Assembly (NCBI RefSeq): GCF_036327775.1
Contig: NZ_CP109598.1
Span: 5,282,001-5,346,000, forward strand
Direction of reading: 5' to 3'
Origin: Streptomyces sp. NBC_01498
Lineage (GTDB): Bacteria; Actinomycetota; Actinomycetes; Streptomycetales; Streptomycetaceae
DNA length: 64,000 nt
In this document: piece after piece, positions 52,492 to 61,380 of the stretch
How positions within the stretch are numbered: position 1 is the stretch's first letter
Layout: every line of letters begins with the position of its first letter
Translations under genes and position numbers: made by a program
Notes under the pieces: generated by a model
The model's database searches: none
What the model was told of the DNA's origin: nothing
Seen by the model: only the letters and a program-made list of their open reading frames with translations

Positions 52492-52905
52492 ATGCCCGAG
52501 ATCCCTCTCGTCCCCGCTCACTGGCGCTTCCCCGCCCACCCCGCCTCCGTGCGCCGGGCCCGGCAGGCCGTCGCCCAATCGCTGCCGGAACTCCTCCGGC
52601 CCCGCCTCGGGGGTGACCTGGGTCTGCTGACCTCGGAGCTGGTCACCAACGCCATCCGGCACGGTGCCTGCGGGGACGGCGAAGACCTTGTGGAAATCGT
52701 GCTGTGGCCGGCCGACGGACACTACTGGCTGGCCGTCTCCGACCCCGGTACGGGAAAGCCGGTGCTGGCCCACCCCACCGCCGATTCCGAGAGCGGACGG
52801 GGGCTGATCCTCGTCGAGAGTCTCGCCACCGCCTGGACGGTCCGACCTCGTCCCACTCGTGGAACGTCCGTGATCGCGGGGCTTCCGTTTCACCAGAGAA
52901 CTTGA
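52492..52905 (+). CDS. ATP-binding protein (anti-sigma regulatory factor / HATPase_c_2 type)
   Basis: 137 residues. GHKL-type ATPase: RRARQAVAQSLPELLRP, N-box LLTSELVTNAIRHGACG (about 45), G1 LAVSDPGTGKPV (about 82), G2 SGRGLILVESLATAW (about 101). RsbW-like proteins bind sigma factors or anti-sigma antagonists and may phosphorylate partners. In Streptomyces such proteins sit divergent to XRE/DUF397 pairs, as here. ATG 52492 with GGAG six bases upstream; the open frame upstream to 52231 crosses the operator and is not coding. Confidence 0.9.
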   Translation: MPEIPLVPAHWRFPAHPASVRRARQAVAQSLPELLRPRLGGDLGLLTSELVTNAIRHGACGDGEDLVEIVLWPADGHYWLAVSDPGTGKPVLAHPTADSESGRGLILVESLATAWTVRPRPTRGTSVIAGLPFHQRT

Positions 52906-52943
52906 CGGGGCGGTCGGCGGGGAGGAGGCGGGAGCTGAGCGGG

Positions 52944-55900
52944 TCAGGCCACCTCGTCGTCGATGTCCTCCTCCCTGCGGATCATCCGCCAGGCCGCGCG
53001 GCGCGCGCTCTGGTTGAGTGACTGCTTGAAACTGTCGTCGTGGCTGAAGTACTGCCGTCCCATGTCGGCGATGCTGTCGATGTGTTCGGCCATCTTGTCC
53101 TCGAAGACCTCGTCGAAGACAAGGCCGAAGTTCTCCTCGTCATTGACGGCGGCGGCGCGGACCTTCGGGTCCGCTTTCGCCTCCGAGAAGGGTGTGATCA
53201 CGTCCTGATCGGTGAAGTCGGTTCCGTACTTGTCGTTGAACTTTTCGATCAGCTCTGACAGCAGGGACTTCTCCTGCTCCTTCGCGCCGCCTCCGCCTTC
53301 CCCGAAGCCGCGCAGTTCCGCCGCCCCCTCGGCGGTCAGAGTGAGGTCGTGCTCGCCGGTCTTCTGGATGCGCAGGTGACTGAGGTCGACGTCACCGATG
53401 TCCACGCCGCCGTCGCCGCGTCGCGGCAGGCGATTGAGCAGGTGGCGGCCGTACAGGTAGAGGCATTCGAGGTCGGCGTCGTGGTACGGCACGATCTGCG
53501 AGAGGAAACCGTACTTCCGTACGTAGTCGTTGAGATCGGCACGGAACTGCTCGGCTTCCTTGACGGCTTCCTCGTCGGGGTCGCCCGCCTCGTCCGTGCG
53601 GTCCAGCAGATCGGTGAACCGCCCGACGGCGGGGGCCAGATGGCGGTACAGCTCCGCGTGGAGCTTCTCCCAGCGGGCGGCCGAGCCAGCAGCCTGCTCC
53701 TCGGCCGCCAGATAGGCATCCGCGAACTCCCGCATCTCCTCATCGACGAGGATGTCGGGCCGCAGGACCTGACTCTGCGCGGTGTAGAGGAGGTTCGGGT
53801 CGGAGGGAAGGGTTTTCGCCTCCTCGAAGTACGGGCGGAAGGACTCCTTGATGTCCTCGGCTTCGTTGACGAAGTCCAGGACGGCCAGATCCGCCTGGGA
53901 CTTGCGGTCGGCGGTCCGGTTCAGGCGGGAGAGGGTCTGTACGGCGCTGATGCCCGCGAGCTTCTTGTTCACGTACATCGTGGTGAGCAGCGGCTGGTCG
54001 AAGCCGGTCTGGTACTTCTCGGCGACGACCAGGATGCGGTACTCGCGCTGTGTCGGCTTACCTCCGGTGCGTACGGCCTTGTCGTCCTTGCGCGTGTAGG
54101 CGAATGCCTTCGGCAGCGCGGACTCGGCGAGACCGCCGTTCTCCTTCGGCTCCGTGGTCTCCTCGCCGTCGTACGTCAGGCTGCCGGAGAACGCGACCAG
54201 GACACCGGGGTCTGCGTACCCGTTGTCCCCGATGTACTTCTTGATGGCACGGGCCATCTGTACCGCGCCGTGCCGTGAGCCTGTGACCACCATGGCCTTG
54301 GCGCGCCCGCCGAGCCTGCCGGCCGTGTGTGTGCGGAAGTGCTCGACAATCCTGTGCGCCCGCTGAGTCACCGTGGAGTCATGCGTGAGCGCGTGCCGGG
54401 CGAGCAGTGGATTGGCCTTCGACCGTTCCACCTCGCGTTCGGTCGGGTTCTTGTTCACCAGCTTCCAGTAGGTCTCGTACGTGACGTACGTGCGCAGGGG
54501 GTCGAGGATGAAGCCTTCCTCGATGGCCTGGCGCATCGAATACGTGTGGAAGGGGACGTACGTCGGCTTGCCGTCGACGGTGTCTAGGGTGCCGAAGAGT
54601 TCGAGCGTCTTGGCCTTGGGCGTGGCCGTGAACGCGAAGTAGGAGAGGTTCGCAGCCTTGCTGCGCTGGATGGCTTTGCGGACGAGCTTGGCGTCGGTGG
54701 TGGCCGCCACCGCTTCCAGCTCGCTCGCCCCGGCATCGTCGGAGTCCGAATCCAGTCCCAGGTCACGGAGCGCCGCTCGTACGGCCGTGGCGGCGTCCCC
54801 GGACTGGGAGGAGTGCGCCTCGTCCACGATGATCGCGAAGTTGTGGCCCTGTATCTCGGTCGGGTTGCGGCGCAGGTAGTCGATGAGGGCCGGGAAAGTG
54901 TGCAGCGTGACGGTGATGATCTTCCCGGTCTCGCGGGTCAGTGCCTTGGCGAGCTGTTCGGATTTCGCGCCCTGCTTCTCGTCGATCTTCACGACCAGCC
55001 CGGCGGTCTTCTCGAAACTGCCGACGGTCTCCCGCAGTTGGGCATCGAGATTGCGGCGGTCGGTGATGATCACGACCTTGTCGAAGACGGGCGCGCCGGG
55101 CTTGAGTCCGGCGGCCAGGGCATCGGGGTCGATCTCGGCCGGATCGGTGGGCGTGTGCAGCGACGACAGGCGGTGCGCCAGCCAGCCGATGGTGTTCGAC
55201 TTGCCCGAGCCGGCGGAGGCCATACCGAGGTAGTTGTGGCCGGCGCCGTGGCGGGCCGCGTGGGCGGCGAGCTTCCTGACGATGTCCCACTGGTGGTAGC
55301 GCGGGAAGATCAGCTTCTTCCGCGTCCGCCCGTCCGCACCCTTCTCCTTGCTGAGGTGCACGAACCGCTCGATCAGGTCCAGCCAGGCGTCCCGCTCCCA
55401 GATCTGCTCCCAGAGGTAGGACGTGGCGTACGTTCCAGGGGCGCTGGGCGCCGGATTGCCCGCGCCGCCGGGCTTCCCGGGACCGTCGGAGCCCGTGTTG
55501 AACGGCAGGAACCTGGTCATCTTCCCGCGCAGTTCGGGCGCGACGTAGACCACGTCCGTGTCCACGGCGAAGTTCGCGATGACGCGGCGGGCGAAGATCA
55601 GCTCGGTGGGGTCCCGCTTGAGCCGGTACTGCTCCTTGGCGTGCTCCGCTCCCTGCCGGGTGAGAGCGTTCTTCAACTCAACGGTCGCCAGGGGGATTCC
55701 GTTGAGGAACAGGGTGAGGTCCAGCTCATTGCCCTTGTCCGCCTGCTTTGCCGCGTACCGCAACTCCTTGACGAAGGTCAGCCGGTTCGCCCGATAGTCA
55801 TCCAGGATGTCGTCCGACGCGACAAGCGACGGCTTGAAGTAGGCGAGCCTGATCCGGGTGCCCTTGTCCTTGACACCCTTGCGGAGTACGTCCAGCACAC

Positions 55901-56147
55901 CGTCGGTGCCGATCGCCTGGTCCACGCGCTTGGCGAACCCGGCCTGGGCGATGTTGGGGTCACCGCCGTAGAGAGCGATCAGATCGGCCCAGTCGTGGGC
56001 CTGGGTCTTGCCGATGAACTCGAAAAGCTGGGCGGTGTCCAGGCCGAGTTGGGGCCGGTAGTGCGACCGGCTTCCTTCACTCCAACCGCGCTCCAACAGA
56101 GCGGCGACTATGGCGTTTCCGAATGCTGCTTCGTCATGAACGGACAT
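52944..56147 (-). CDS. hsdR: Type I restriction endonuclease subunit R
   Basis: 1067 residues, normal HsdR length. The N-terminal PD-(D/E)xK nuclease has NELDLTLFLNGIPLATVELK (about 138-158; D and E-x-K). SF2 helicase motor: Walker A GMASAGSGKSNT (about 315), DEAH box IIVDEAHSSQSG (about 440), motif III YFAFTATPKAK, motif VI VQTLSRLNRT. The C-terminal helical part binds the methylase core. It translocates and cuts unmethylated DNA. Its start overlaps the DUF4276 stop by 14 bp (56134-56147), so its translation depends on the inserted pair. Confidence 0.96.
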   Translation of the reverse strand: MSVHDEAAFGNAIVAALLERGWSEGSRSHYRPQLGLDTAQLFEFIGKTQAHDWADLIALYGGDPNIAQAGFAKRVDQAIGTDGVLDVLRKGVKDKGTRIRLAYFKPSLVASDDILDDYRANRLTFVKELRYAAKQADKGNELDLTLFLNGIPLATVELKNALTRQGAEHAKEQYRLKRDPTELIFARRVIANFAVDTDVVYVAPELRGKMTRFLPFNTGSDGPGKPGGAGNPAPSAPGTYATSYLWEQIWERDAWLDLIERFVHLSKEKGADGRTRKKLIFPRYHQWDIVRKLAAHAARHGAGHNYLGMASAGSGKSNTIGWLAHRLSSLHTPTDPAEIDPDALAAGLKPGAPVFDKVVIITDRRNLDAQLRETVGSFEKTAGLVVKIDEKQGAKSEQLAKALTRETGKIITVTLHTFPALIDYLRRNPTEIQGHNFAIIVDEAHSSQSGDAATAVRAALRDLGLDSDSDDAGASELEAVAATTDAKLVRKAIQRSKAANLSYFAFTATPKAKTLELFGTLDTVDGKPTYVPFHTYSMRQAIEEGFILDPLRTYVTYETYWKLVNKNPTEREVERSKANPLLARHALTHDSTVTQRAHRIVEHFRTHTAGRLGGRAKAMVVTGSRHGAVQMARAIKKYIGDNGYADPGVLVAFSGSLTYDGEETTEPKENGGLAESALPKAFAYTRKDDKAVRTGGKPTQREYRILVVAEKYQTGFDQPLLTTMYVNKKLAGISAVQTLSRLNRTADRKSQADLAVLDFVNEAEDIKESFRPYFEEAKTLPSDPNLLYTAQSQVLRPDILVDEEMREFADAYLAAEEQAAGSAARWEKLHAELYRHLAPAVGRFTDLLDRTDEAGDPDEEAVKEAEQFRADLNDYVRKYGFLSQIVPYHDADLECLYLYGRHLLNRLPRRGDGGVDIGDVDLSHLRIQKTGEHDLTLTAEGAAELRGFGEGGGGAKEQEKSLLSELIEKFNDKYGTDFTDQDVITPFSEAKADPKVRAAAVNDEENFGLVFDEVFEDKMAEHIDSIADMGRQYFSHDDSFKQSLNQSARRAAWRMIRREEDIDDEVA

Positions 56148-56769
56148 GAGCGGTTATTCCCCCCTGCTTTCCGGTGATCAGGTACGTGATGTCGCGGCAG
56201 AACTTGTTGAACGAGGACGAGTTGGCGCGGGCGAGGCCGAGATCCATGTCCTGGGTCAGGGCGGGTTGGTCCACGCGCGGCCGGTATCGCACCCCGTCGC
56301 GCCGGCGGTGGGTCAACCAGCCCTTGCAGTCGCGTAACGACTCGCTGTTGGCCGGGATTTCCAGGTCTTCGGCGAGCCCCGCCCGGCCGCCGAGCGAAGG
56401 CGCTGACGCGAGGAACCACGCCTCGAACTCCCGGTTCGCCAGCACGACGGCCGTCCGGCGGTCCGGGCGGGTGGCTTCGGCCCTCGCCAGCAGGGCCGGC
56501 CCGAGGGCGGCCGGGCAGTCGTCGTCGGCGTCGATCACGACCAGAATGCCGCCCGAGTGATCGGCGGGTACGCGTCGGGCCTGGGCCTCCACGGCGTTTT
56601 CCAAGCCGCCGGGCCGGACGAGGCGGCCGCGGTCGACCAGGAAAGGCCGCTGGATGTCCGCGTCCCAGATCTGCGCCTCGTGCATCAGCCGCCGGAGGAG
56701 TACGGGCAATGCGCTGATCTCGCCCTCGCCCTCCACGACGGAGGCGATCGTGACTCTCGACTGGTTCAC
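56134..56769 (-). CDS. DUF4276-family protein (TOPRIM-like candidate effector)
   Basis: 211 residues. The start has IASVVEGEGEISALPVLLRR (conserved Glu13, E15, E17), then GILVVIDADDDCP with D80 and D82, and VVLANREFEAWFLAS (about 107), all typical of DUF4276. The Glu plus DxD layout resembles TOPRIM nucleases (metal-dependent, as in OLD and PARIS AriB). No helix-turn-helix or membrane segment. GTG 56769 overlaps the ATPase stop (GTGA) and the gene end overlaps hsdR. The likely role is an effector nuclease licensed by the neighbouring ATPase; that is inference. Confidence 0.85.
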   Translation of the reverse strand: MNQSRVTIASVVEGEGEISALPVLLRRLMHEAQIWDADIQRPFLVDRGRLVRPGGLENAVEAQARRVPADHSGGILVVIDADDDCPAALGPALLARAEATRPDRRTAVVLANREFEAWFLASAPSLGGRAGLAEDLEIPANSESLRDCKGWLTHRRRDGVRYRPRVDQPALTQDMDLGLARANSSSFNKFCRDITYLITGKQGGITAHVRS

Positions 56770-57995
56770 TCCTCACCCTCCGGCTGCTCGTCCGGTTGGG
56801 CTGGGGGTTCCACCACGACAGGGCGCAGTTGATCGGAACGCAGTAGCTCGGCCGTGGTCGCCAGACCGTCGGCGACGATCGACCGGCTCACTGGGTCCAC
56901 GTCGCCAATCACGGTCACCCCGTGCTCGGCGGCAACCACGCGGATAGCCGACAGGTCGGCCTCCTTGCGGTCGAACAGCTCCGCGCTCTGCGTGGTGACG
57001 AGGACCTGCACATGCTCGCTGGCTTCCGTGAGCGCGTCGTAGAGGGCGCCGGCTGCGAGTGGGTGCAGCGCCAACTCGGGCTCCTCGATGGCGATGAGCG
57101 GGATCCAGCCCTCGCGGGCGTCAGGTTGGAATAGTGCGGTGAGTAGGCCGATGGCCCGGATGGTCCCTTCCGACATGGACTCGGCCCGGAAGACGTGTGG
57201 TTCTGTTTCGCCGTCGGCGGCGAAGTTGATTCGCGCCGCGATGTAGTCGGCGGAGGGGTCTGTGGGGCCGACATCCACGACACCGGGCACGATCGCTCCC
57301 AGGTATTGCGAGACGCGCTCGCGCTCCTGCTCTCCGAGAGCGGCCAGAGCGGGGCCGAGATTGCGGCCGTCTTCCTCAAGCGCCCGGGCGATGGACATGT
57401 TGGGCCGGGCCTCACGCAGGCTGGAGAGGGCAGGGCTGTAGAAGAACATCTGCATGAGAGCCACGTGGAGATTGGCGAGCGGCCCGTCTTCACCCCTCAT
57501 GCGTGAAAGTTCCAGGAACCGTTGATGGCGATTCTTCCCGACGTGACCCGGATTCAGAAAACGCCTTCCTCCAGGGCCACGCAGGTCAAAGACTTCGCGC
57601 TGGACTTGGACGCCAATTCTTGAGTGCCAGCCTGTGCCGTCTTCCGGCGCGGGGGCGAGCGTGATCTCGTATCGCCCGACCCAGGGCCCCTCGCTGTCAG
57701 CCGTCCATGGAAGTTGCAAGTCCAGACCGATCGTGCACGAAGTCGTTGGCTCAGGCACCCGGCGCAGCACCCCCGACCACCCGCCACGCGCAGCCACGGC
57801 CTCGTCCGGGCCATCCATGAGCGCATCGCGAACAAAGCGCAGGGCGTCCAGGAAGTTCGACTTGCCTGCGGCGTTCAGCCCGAGCAGCACGGTGAACCGG
57901 TCGAGCGTCACATCACAGTGGGCGATGGACTTGTAGTTCTTGATCCGGACACGGCTGATGAACGGCGTAGGCTGGCGAGGCGCGGCAGGGCTCAT
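56766..57995 (-). CDS. ABC-type AAA family ATPase (AAA_21) of a PARIS-like module
   Basis: 409 residues. Walker A GLNAAGKS (39-46) follows the family opening FISRVRIKNYKSIAHCDVTL. The ABC signature region is SMSEGTIRAIGLLTAL (about 270), Walker B LIAIEEPELALHPLAAG (about 300), and the switch is VLVTTQSAELFD. The central 180 residues are a specific insertion. Unlike OLD/GajA it has no fused TOPRIM; the separate DUF4276 gene would supply it. Start ATG 57995 is 7 bp after the hsdS stop. Proposed sensor/scaffold ATPase for the DUF4276 protein. Confidence 0.9.
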   Translation of the reverse strand: MSPAAPRQPTPFISRVRIKNYKSIAHCDVTLDRFTVLLGLNAAGKSNFLDALRFVRDALMDGPDEAVAARGGWSGVLRRVPEPTTSCTIGLDLQLPWTADSEGPWVGRYEITLAPAPEDGTGWHSRIGVQVQREVFDLRGPGGRRFLNPGHVGKNRHQRFLELSRMRGEDGPLANLHVALMQMFFYSPALSSLREARPNMSIARALEEDGRNLGPALAALGEQERERVSQYLGAIVPGVVDVGPTDPSADYIAARINFAADGETEPHVFRAESMSEGTIRAIGLLTALFQPDAREGWIPLIAIEEPELALHPLAAGALYDALTEASEHVQVLVTTQSAELFDRKEADLSAIRVVAAEHGVTVIGDVDPVSRSIVADGLATTAELLRSDQLRPVVVEPPAQPDEQPEGEE

Positions 57996-58002
57996 GGCGC
58001 GA

Positions 58003-59232
58003 TCATTCCCCGATCCCTCGCCTGCTGGCGGTGGACACGTCGATCTGGCCGGTGACGGCAGCGGTGATCAGGGCTTGGCGGCGCTCGGCGAGCAGCGCCA
58101 TCTGACGGTTGGCCAGAGCCTCTCCCCTTTCCGCTTGGGACGCGACCTGTTGGGCCAACAGAGCAACTGCGCGCTGTTTTTCCCTACCCGGGAAGGGGAC
58201 TTTTACCTGTGAAAGGTGCGTCGGACCGAAATGCTGCATCGTAGCACCGGTCTTCAGTAGATCGATTTGACGAGCGAAGTGAGTTGATCTTAGGAATGCC
58301 TCTACGTATTCCATTTTGATGTCTGGATGGGCTGGTCGAAGAATCATCAGTCCCGTGTACGGGATGGCGCCCACAACTTCGGGATCTTTCACCTCCGAGA
58401 CTTCACCCATGGTCGCACTGCCACTGATCAGAAGGTCTCCCATTTTGAGACGGAATTGGGACCACTGGCGTGCTGCTTTGGCAGGGTCCAAGTAGTTGCA
58501 GCCTCCAAGGGTCACCTCTCTCTTCTTGAGACCGCTAATTCGAACGAGTGGAACGCCTTCATCCTGGAAATCCACTGCCATGATTCCCGGTCCTTCACGG
58601 AATTGCACCAAATAGCGGAGAGGGATCGTCTCCCGTTGCTTCTCAATGGCAGCGTCAAGAGCACTTTGGCTGTGCTCTCTCACGAGAGTGCCTAGTTTCA
58701 AGTATGCCGCTTTTAGCGAATCGATGCGGACCGTCTCAACGTCGAGGAAGTCAGCGATGCGGCGCTGCTTCTCGGCTTCAGGGAAAATGACCCGAAGGTC
58801 ACGGATTTGTCCTTCGTTAACGAATGGGAGCGGGCCGGATCCGGAAATCTCGCCCAGGTCAATCAGAGACAGGGCGTAGAGCATGAAGCGACTGTCGCCT
58901 GTTTGCGGGATGACGGCCATCAAATTGTTGTCCATGGCTGCCGACCGCGACAGCAAGCGCCGGGGATTCTTCAGGAGGGCAGCTCCCACTTTTGGAAAGA
59001 CAATGGAGCCGCGTGGGGCCAATCTGGCGCCGAGGAGTCGCAATTCTTCTCGGGTAACCCAATTTCTTGACGCGCTTATGCTGTATCCATTACTGTCTGG
59101 CCTGGAAAGATCGGAAACCTTGAGAAACGGGTGGTCGCCGGCTTCGCGCCCTTGAAATTCATGAGGAAATCCGACACCGCTGACAAGCCGCGCCACGCGC
59201 CCAAGTTTCACCGTAGTGTGTTGCCGACTCAC
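58003..59232 (-). CDS. hsdS: Type I restriction-modification specificity subunit S
   Basis: 409 residues with two target-recognition domains, each followed by a conserved helix. TRD1 starts LGRVARLVSGVGFPHEFQG and closes with EAEKQRRIADFLDVETVRID. TRD2 starts IPLRYLVQFREGPGIMAVDF and closes with GREKQRAVALLAQQVASQA. The two half-sites should be bipartite DNA sequences; they cannot be predicted here. Base composition (58.1-59.2 kb) is clearly more AT-rich than its neighbours, usual for exchanged S subunits. GTG 59232 overlaps the hsdM stop. Confidence 0.95.
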   Translation of the reverse strand: MSRQHTTVKLGRVARLVSGVGFPHEFQGREAGDHPFLKVSDLSRPDSNGYSISASRNWVTREELRLLGARLAPRGSIVFPKVGAALLKNPRRLLSRSAAMDNNLMAVIPQTGDSRFMLYALSLIDLGEISGSGPLPFVNEGQIRDLRVIFPEAEKQRRIADFLDVETVRIDSLKAAYLKLGTLVREHSQSALDAAIEKQRETIPLRYLVQFREGPGIMAVDFQDEGVPLVRISGLKKREVTLGGCNYLDPAKAARQWSQFRLKMGDLLISGSATMGEVSEVKDPEVVGAIPYTGLMILRPAHPDIKMEYVEAFLRSTHFARQIDLLKTGATMQHFGPTHLSQVKVPFPGREKQRAVALLAQQVASQAERGEALANRQMALLAERRQALITAAVTGQIDVSTASRRGIGE

Positions 59233-61301
59233 TGCTCCGTCACCTCACCCAGCAGCGCCTGAATCTCGCCCTCCAGAGCCTTCAGTTCCGCGTCGATCTC
59301 CGCCAACGGCCGCGGCGGCTTGTACACGTAGAAATGCCGCGTGAATGGAATTTCGTACCCCACCTTCGTCTTGCCGTGGTCGATCCACGCGTCCGGCACA
59401 TGCGGCAAAACTTCCCGTCGCAAGTGCTCCTTCAGGTCCTCCGCCAATGGAACGTTCTCGTAGTCCCGCAACTCCGGGTCCGGTTCCGGCTCGCTCTTGA
59501 CGCGCTGAACCTCGCCGTCCGGGTCGCGGACGCCGACCGCCTCTCGCAGTGCCTTGCTGAAAGGCGCACCTGTCGGCCACAGCAGGCCGGCCGCGACGAT
59601 CGCGTCTTTGAGGTCGATCCACGCGTCGGACTTCGTCGCCCAGGACTTGCCGACCAGCGGGCGCAGCGCCTCCGCGAATGCTTCGGCGTCCGTGGCTCGT
59701 GCGATCGGCTTCGACACAACCAGGGCCGCCAGCGTCTCCTCCGTCACTTCGAAACGGAGTTTCAGCGGCCGTTCGACGGTGATCCGGTGATACCCGAAAT
59801 CCTCGTTGCGGAAGACCTTGATCTTCCCGGCCCGGTCGGCCAGGTCATGTCCGTCGCCGCCCCTCTTCGCCGCGTCGAGGACTGCCAGCGCCTCCGTGTA
59901 GAGCCGCGTGATCTCGGAGATGTGCTCCTCGCCCAACTCCTTGCGCTTGTCGCCGAGGGACTTCCGCATCTTGCGCCAGTAGTCGCGCGCGTCCAGCAGG
60001 ACGACCTTGCCGCGCCGGTCCCGACCCTTGCGGTTGCTGAGGACCCAGAAGTACGTGGAGATGCCGGTGTTGTAGAAGAGCTGGTCGGGCAGGGCGACGA
60101 TGCCTTCCAGCCAGTCGTTCTCCAGGATCCACTGCCGGATCTTGGACTCACCCGATTCCGCCGCGCCCGTGAACAGCGGGGAGCCGTTGAAGACGATCGC
60201 GATTCGGCTGCCGCCCGCTCCCGACGCGTCCACAGGCTTCATCTTCGAGATCATGTGCTGGAGGAAGAGCAGCGAGCCGTCGTTGATACGCGGCAGGCCG
60301 GCCCCGAACCGCCCGCTCTCACCGAGGCGTTCGTGTTCGTCCTCGACCGCGTCCTTGACCTTCTTCCACTCCACGCCGAACGGCGGGTTGGCCAGCAGGT
60401 AGTCGAAGGTGGCGCCGGTGTGGCCGTCGTCGCTGAAGGAGTTGCCGAACTTGATGTTCTCCGGGTTCTGGCCCTTGATCATCATGTCCGACCGGCAGAT
60501 GGCCCAGGACTCGGGGTTGAGTTCCTGGCCGTACACCTTGACCGTGGCATCCCGGTTGTGAGCAGTGATGTGCTCCTCGGCCGCGCTCAGCATTCCGCCT
60601 GTTCCGCAGGCCGGGTCCATGACGGTCCGGACGGTGCCCGGCAGGACCAGCGCGTCACTGTCCGGTGCCACGAGCAGGTTGACCATCAGCCGGATGACTT
60701 CCCGGGGGGTGAAGTGTTCACCGGCCGTCTCGTTGGACTGCTCGGCGAAGCGCCGGATCAGCTCCTCGAAGGTGTAACCCATCTGGTGGTTGGTGACGAT
60801 CTCGACGGGGTTGCCGTGCTCGTCGAGCACGACATTGCCGTCCGCGTCCCTCTTCACCGGCCGGAGGTCGAGGTCCGCGAACCGCCCGACCACCTGATAC
60901 AGCAGGTCCGCCGCATCCAGCCGCTTGATCTGCTGGGCGAAGTCGTACCGCTCCAGGACCTCCCGCGCGTTGGGAGAGAAGGCGCCGTAGTACTGGATGA
61001 GGTACTTCGCCGCGTGCGAGGCGTCGCCCGCGATGGCCTTCAGCGTGTAGGTGCTGGTGTTGTAGAAGCTGTGACCGGCCGCCTTGCGCAGGAATCGGTC
61101 GGGGTTGATGTCCTGGTTCTCGTAGCGGGCGGCGACCTCCAGGACCTTGTCCTTGGTGGGTGCGAGGACACACTCCAGGCGCCGCAGCACGGTGAACGGC
61201 AGGATCACCTTGCCGTAGTCGGACTGCTTGTAGTCGCCGCGCAGGAGGTCGGCGACCGACCATGCGTGGTTCGCCAGTTCCGTGTGCTTACTGCTGTTCA
61301 A
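59229..61301 (-). CDS. hsdM: Type I restriction-modification methylase subunit M
   Basis: 690 residues. The N-terminal HsdM helical domain is NHAWSVADLLRGDYKQSDYG then KVILPFTVLRRLE. The adenine-N6 methylase core has motif I VMDPACGTGGMLSAA (about 227) and catalytic NPPFG (LLANPPFGVEWK, about 302). The C-terminal region (IPFTRHFYVYKPPRPLAEID) contacts S. The TTG at 61301 is chosen: GGAAGGA lies five to six bases upstream and homology begins at NSSKHTELANHAWS, while the open frame to 61781 belongs to the neighbouring methylase region. Confidence 0.94.
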   Translation of the reverse strand: MNSSKHTELANHAWSVADLLRGDYKQSDYGKVILPFTVLRRLECVLAPTKDKVLEVAARYENQDINPDRFLRKAAGHSFYNTSTYTLKAIAGDASHAAKYLIQYYGAFSPNAREVLERYDFAQQIKRLDAADLLYQVVGRFADLDLRPVKRDADGNVVLDEHGNPVEIVTNHQMGYTFEELIRRFAEQSNETAGEHFTPREVIRLMVNLLVAPDSDALVLPGTVRTVMDPACGTGGMLSAAEEHITAHNRDATVKVYGQELNPESWAICRSDMMIKGQNPENIKFGNSFSDDGHTGATFDYLLANPPFGVEWKKVKDAVEDEHERLGESGRFGAGLPRINDGSLLFLQHMISKMKPVDASGAGGSRIAIVFNGSPLFTGAAESGESKIRQWILENDWLEGIVALPDQLFYNTGISTYFWVLSNRKGRDRRGKVVLLDARDYWRKMRKSLGDKRKELGEEHISEITRLYTEALAVLDAAKRGGDGHDLADRAGKIKVFRNEDFGYHRITVERPLKLRFEVTEETLAALVVSKPIARATDAEAFAEALRPLVGKSWATKSDAWIDLKDAIVAAGLLWPTGAPFSKALREAVGVRDPDGEVQRVKSEPEPDPELRDYENVPLAEDLKEHLRREVLPHVPDAWIDHGKTKVGYEIPFTRHFYVYKPPRPLAEIDAELKALEGEIQALLGEVTEQ

Positions 61302-61380
61302 CGCTGTCCTTCCGGAGTTTCGCCGTCCCCGAGGGACGGAGACGTCAAGTCTGGCTGTTCGCGGTGCCGAGCCGCACGTT

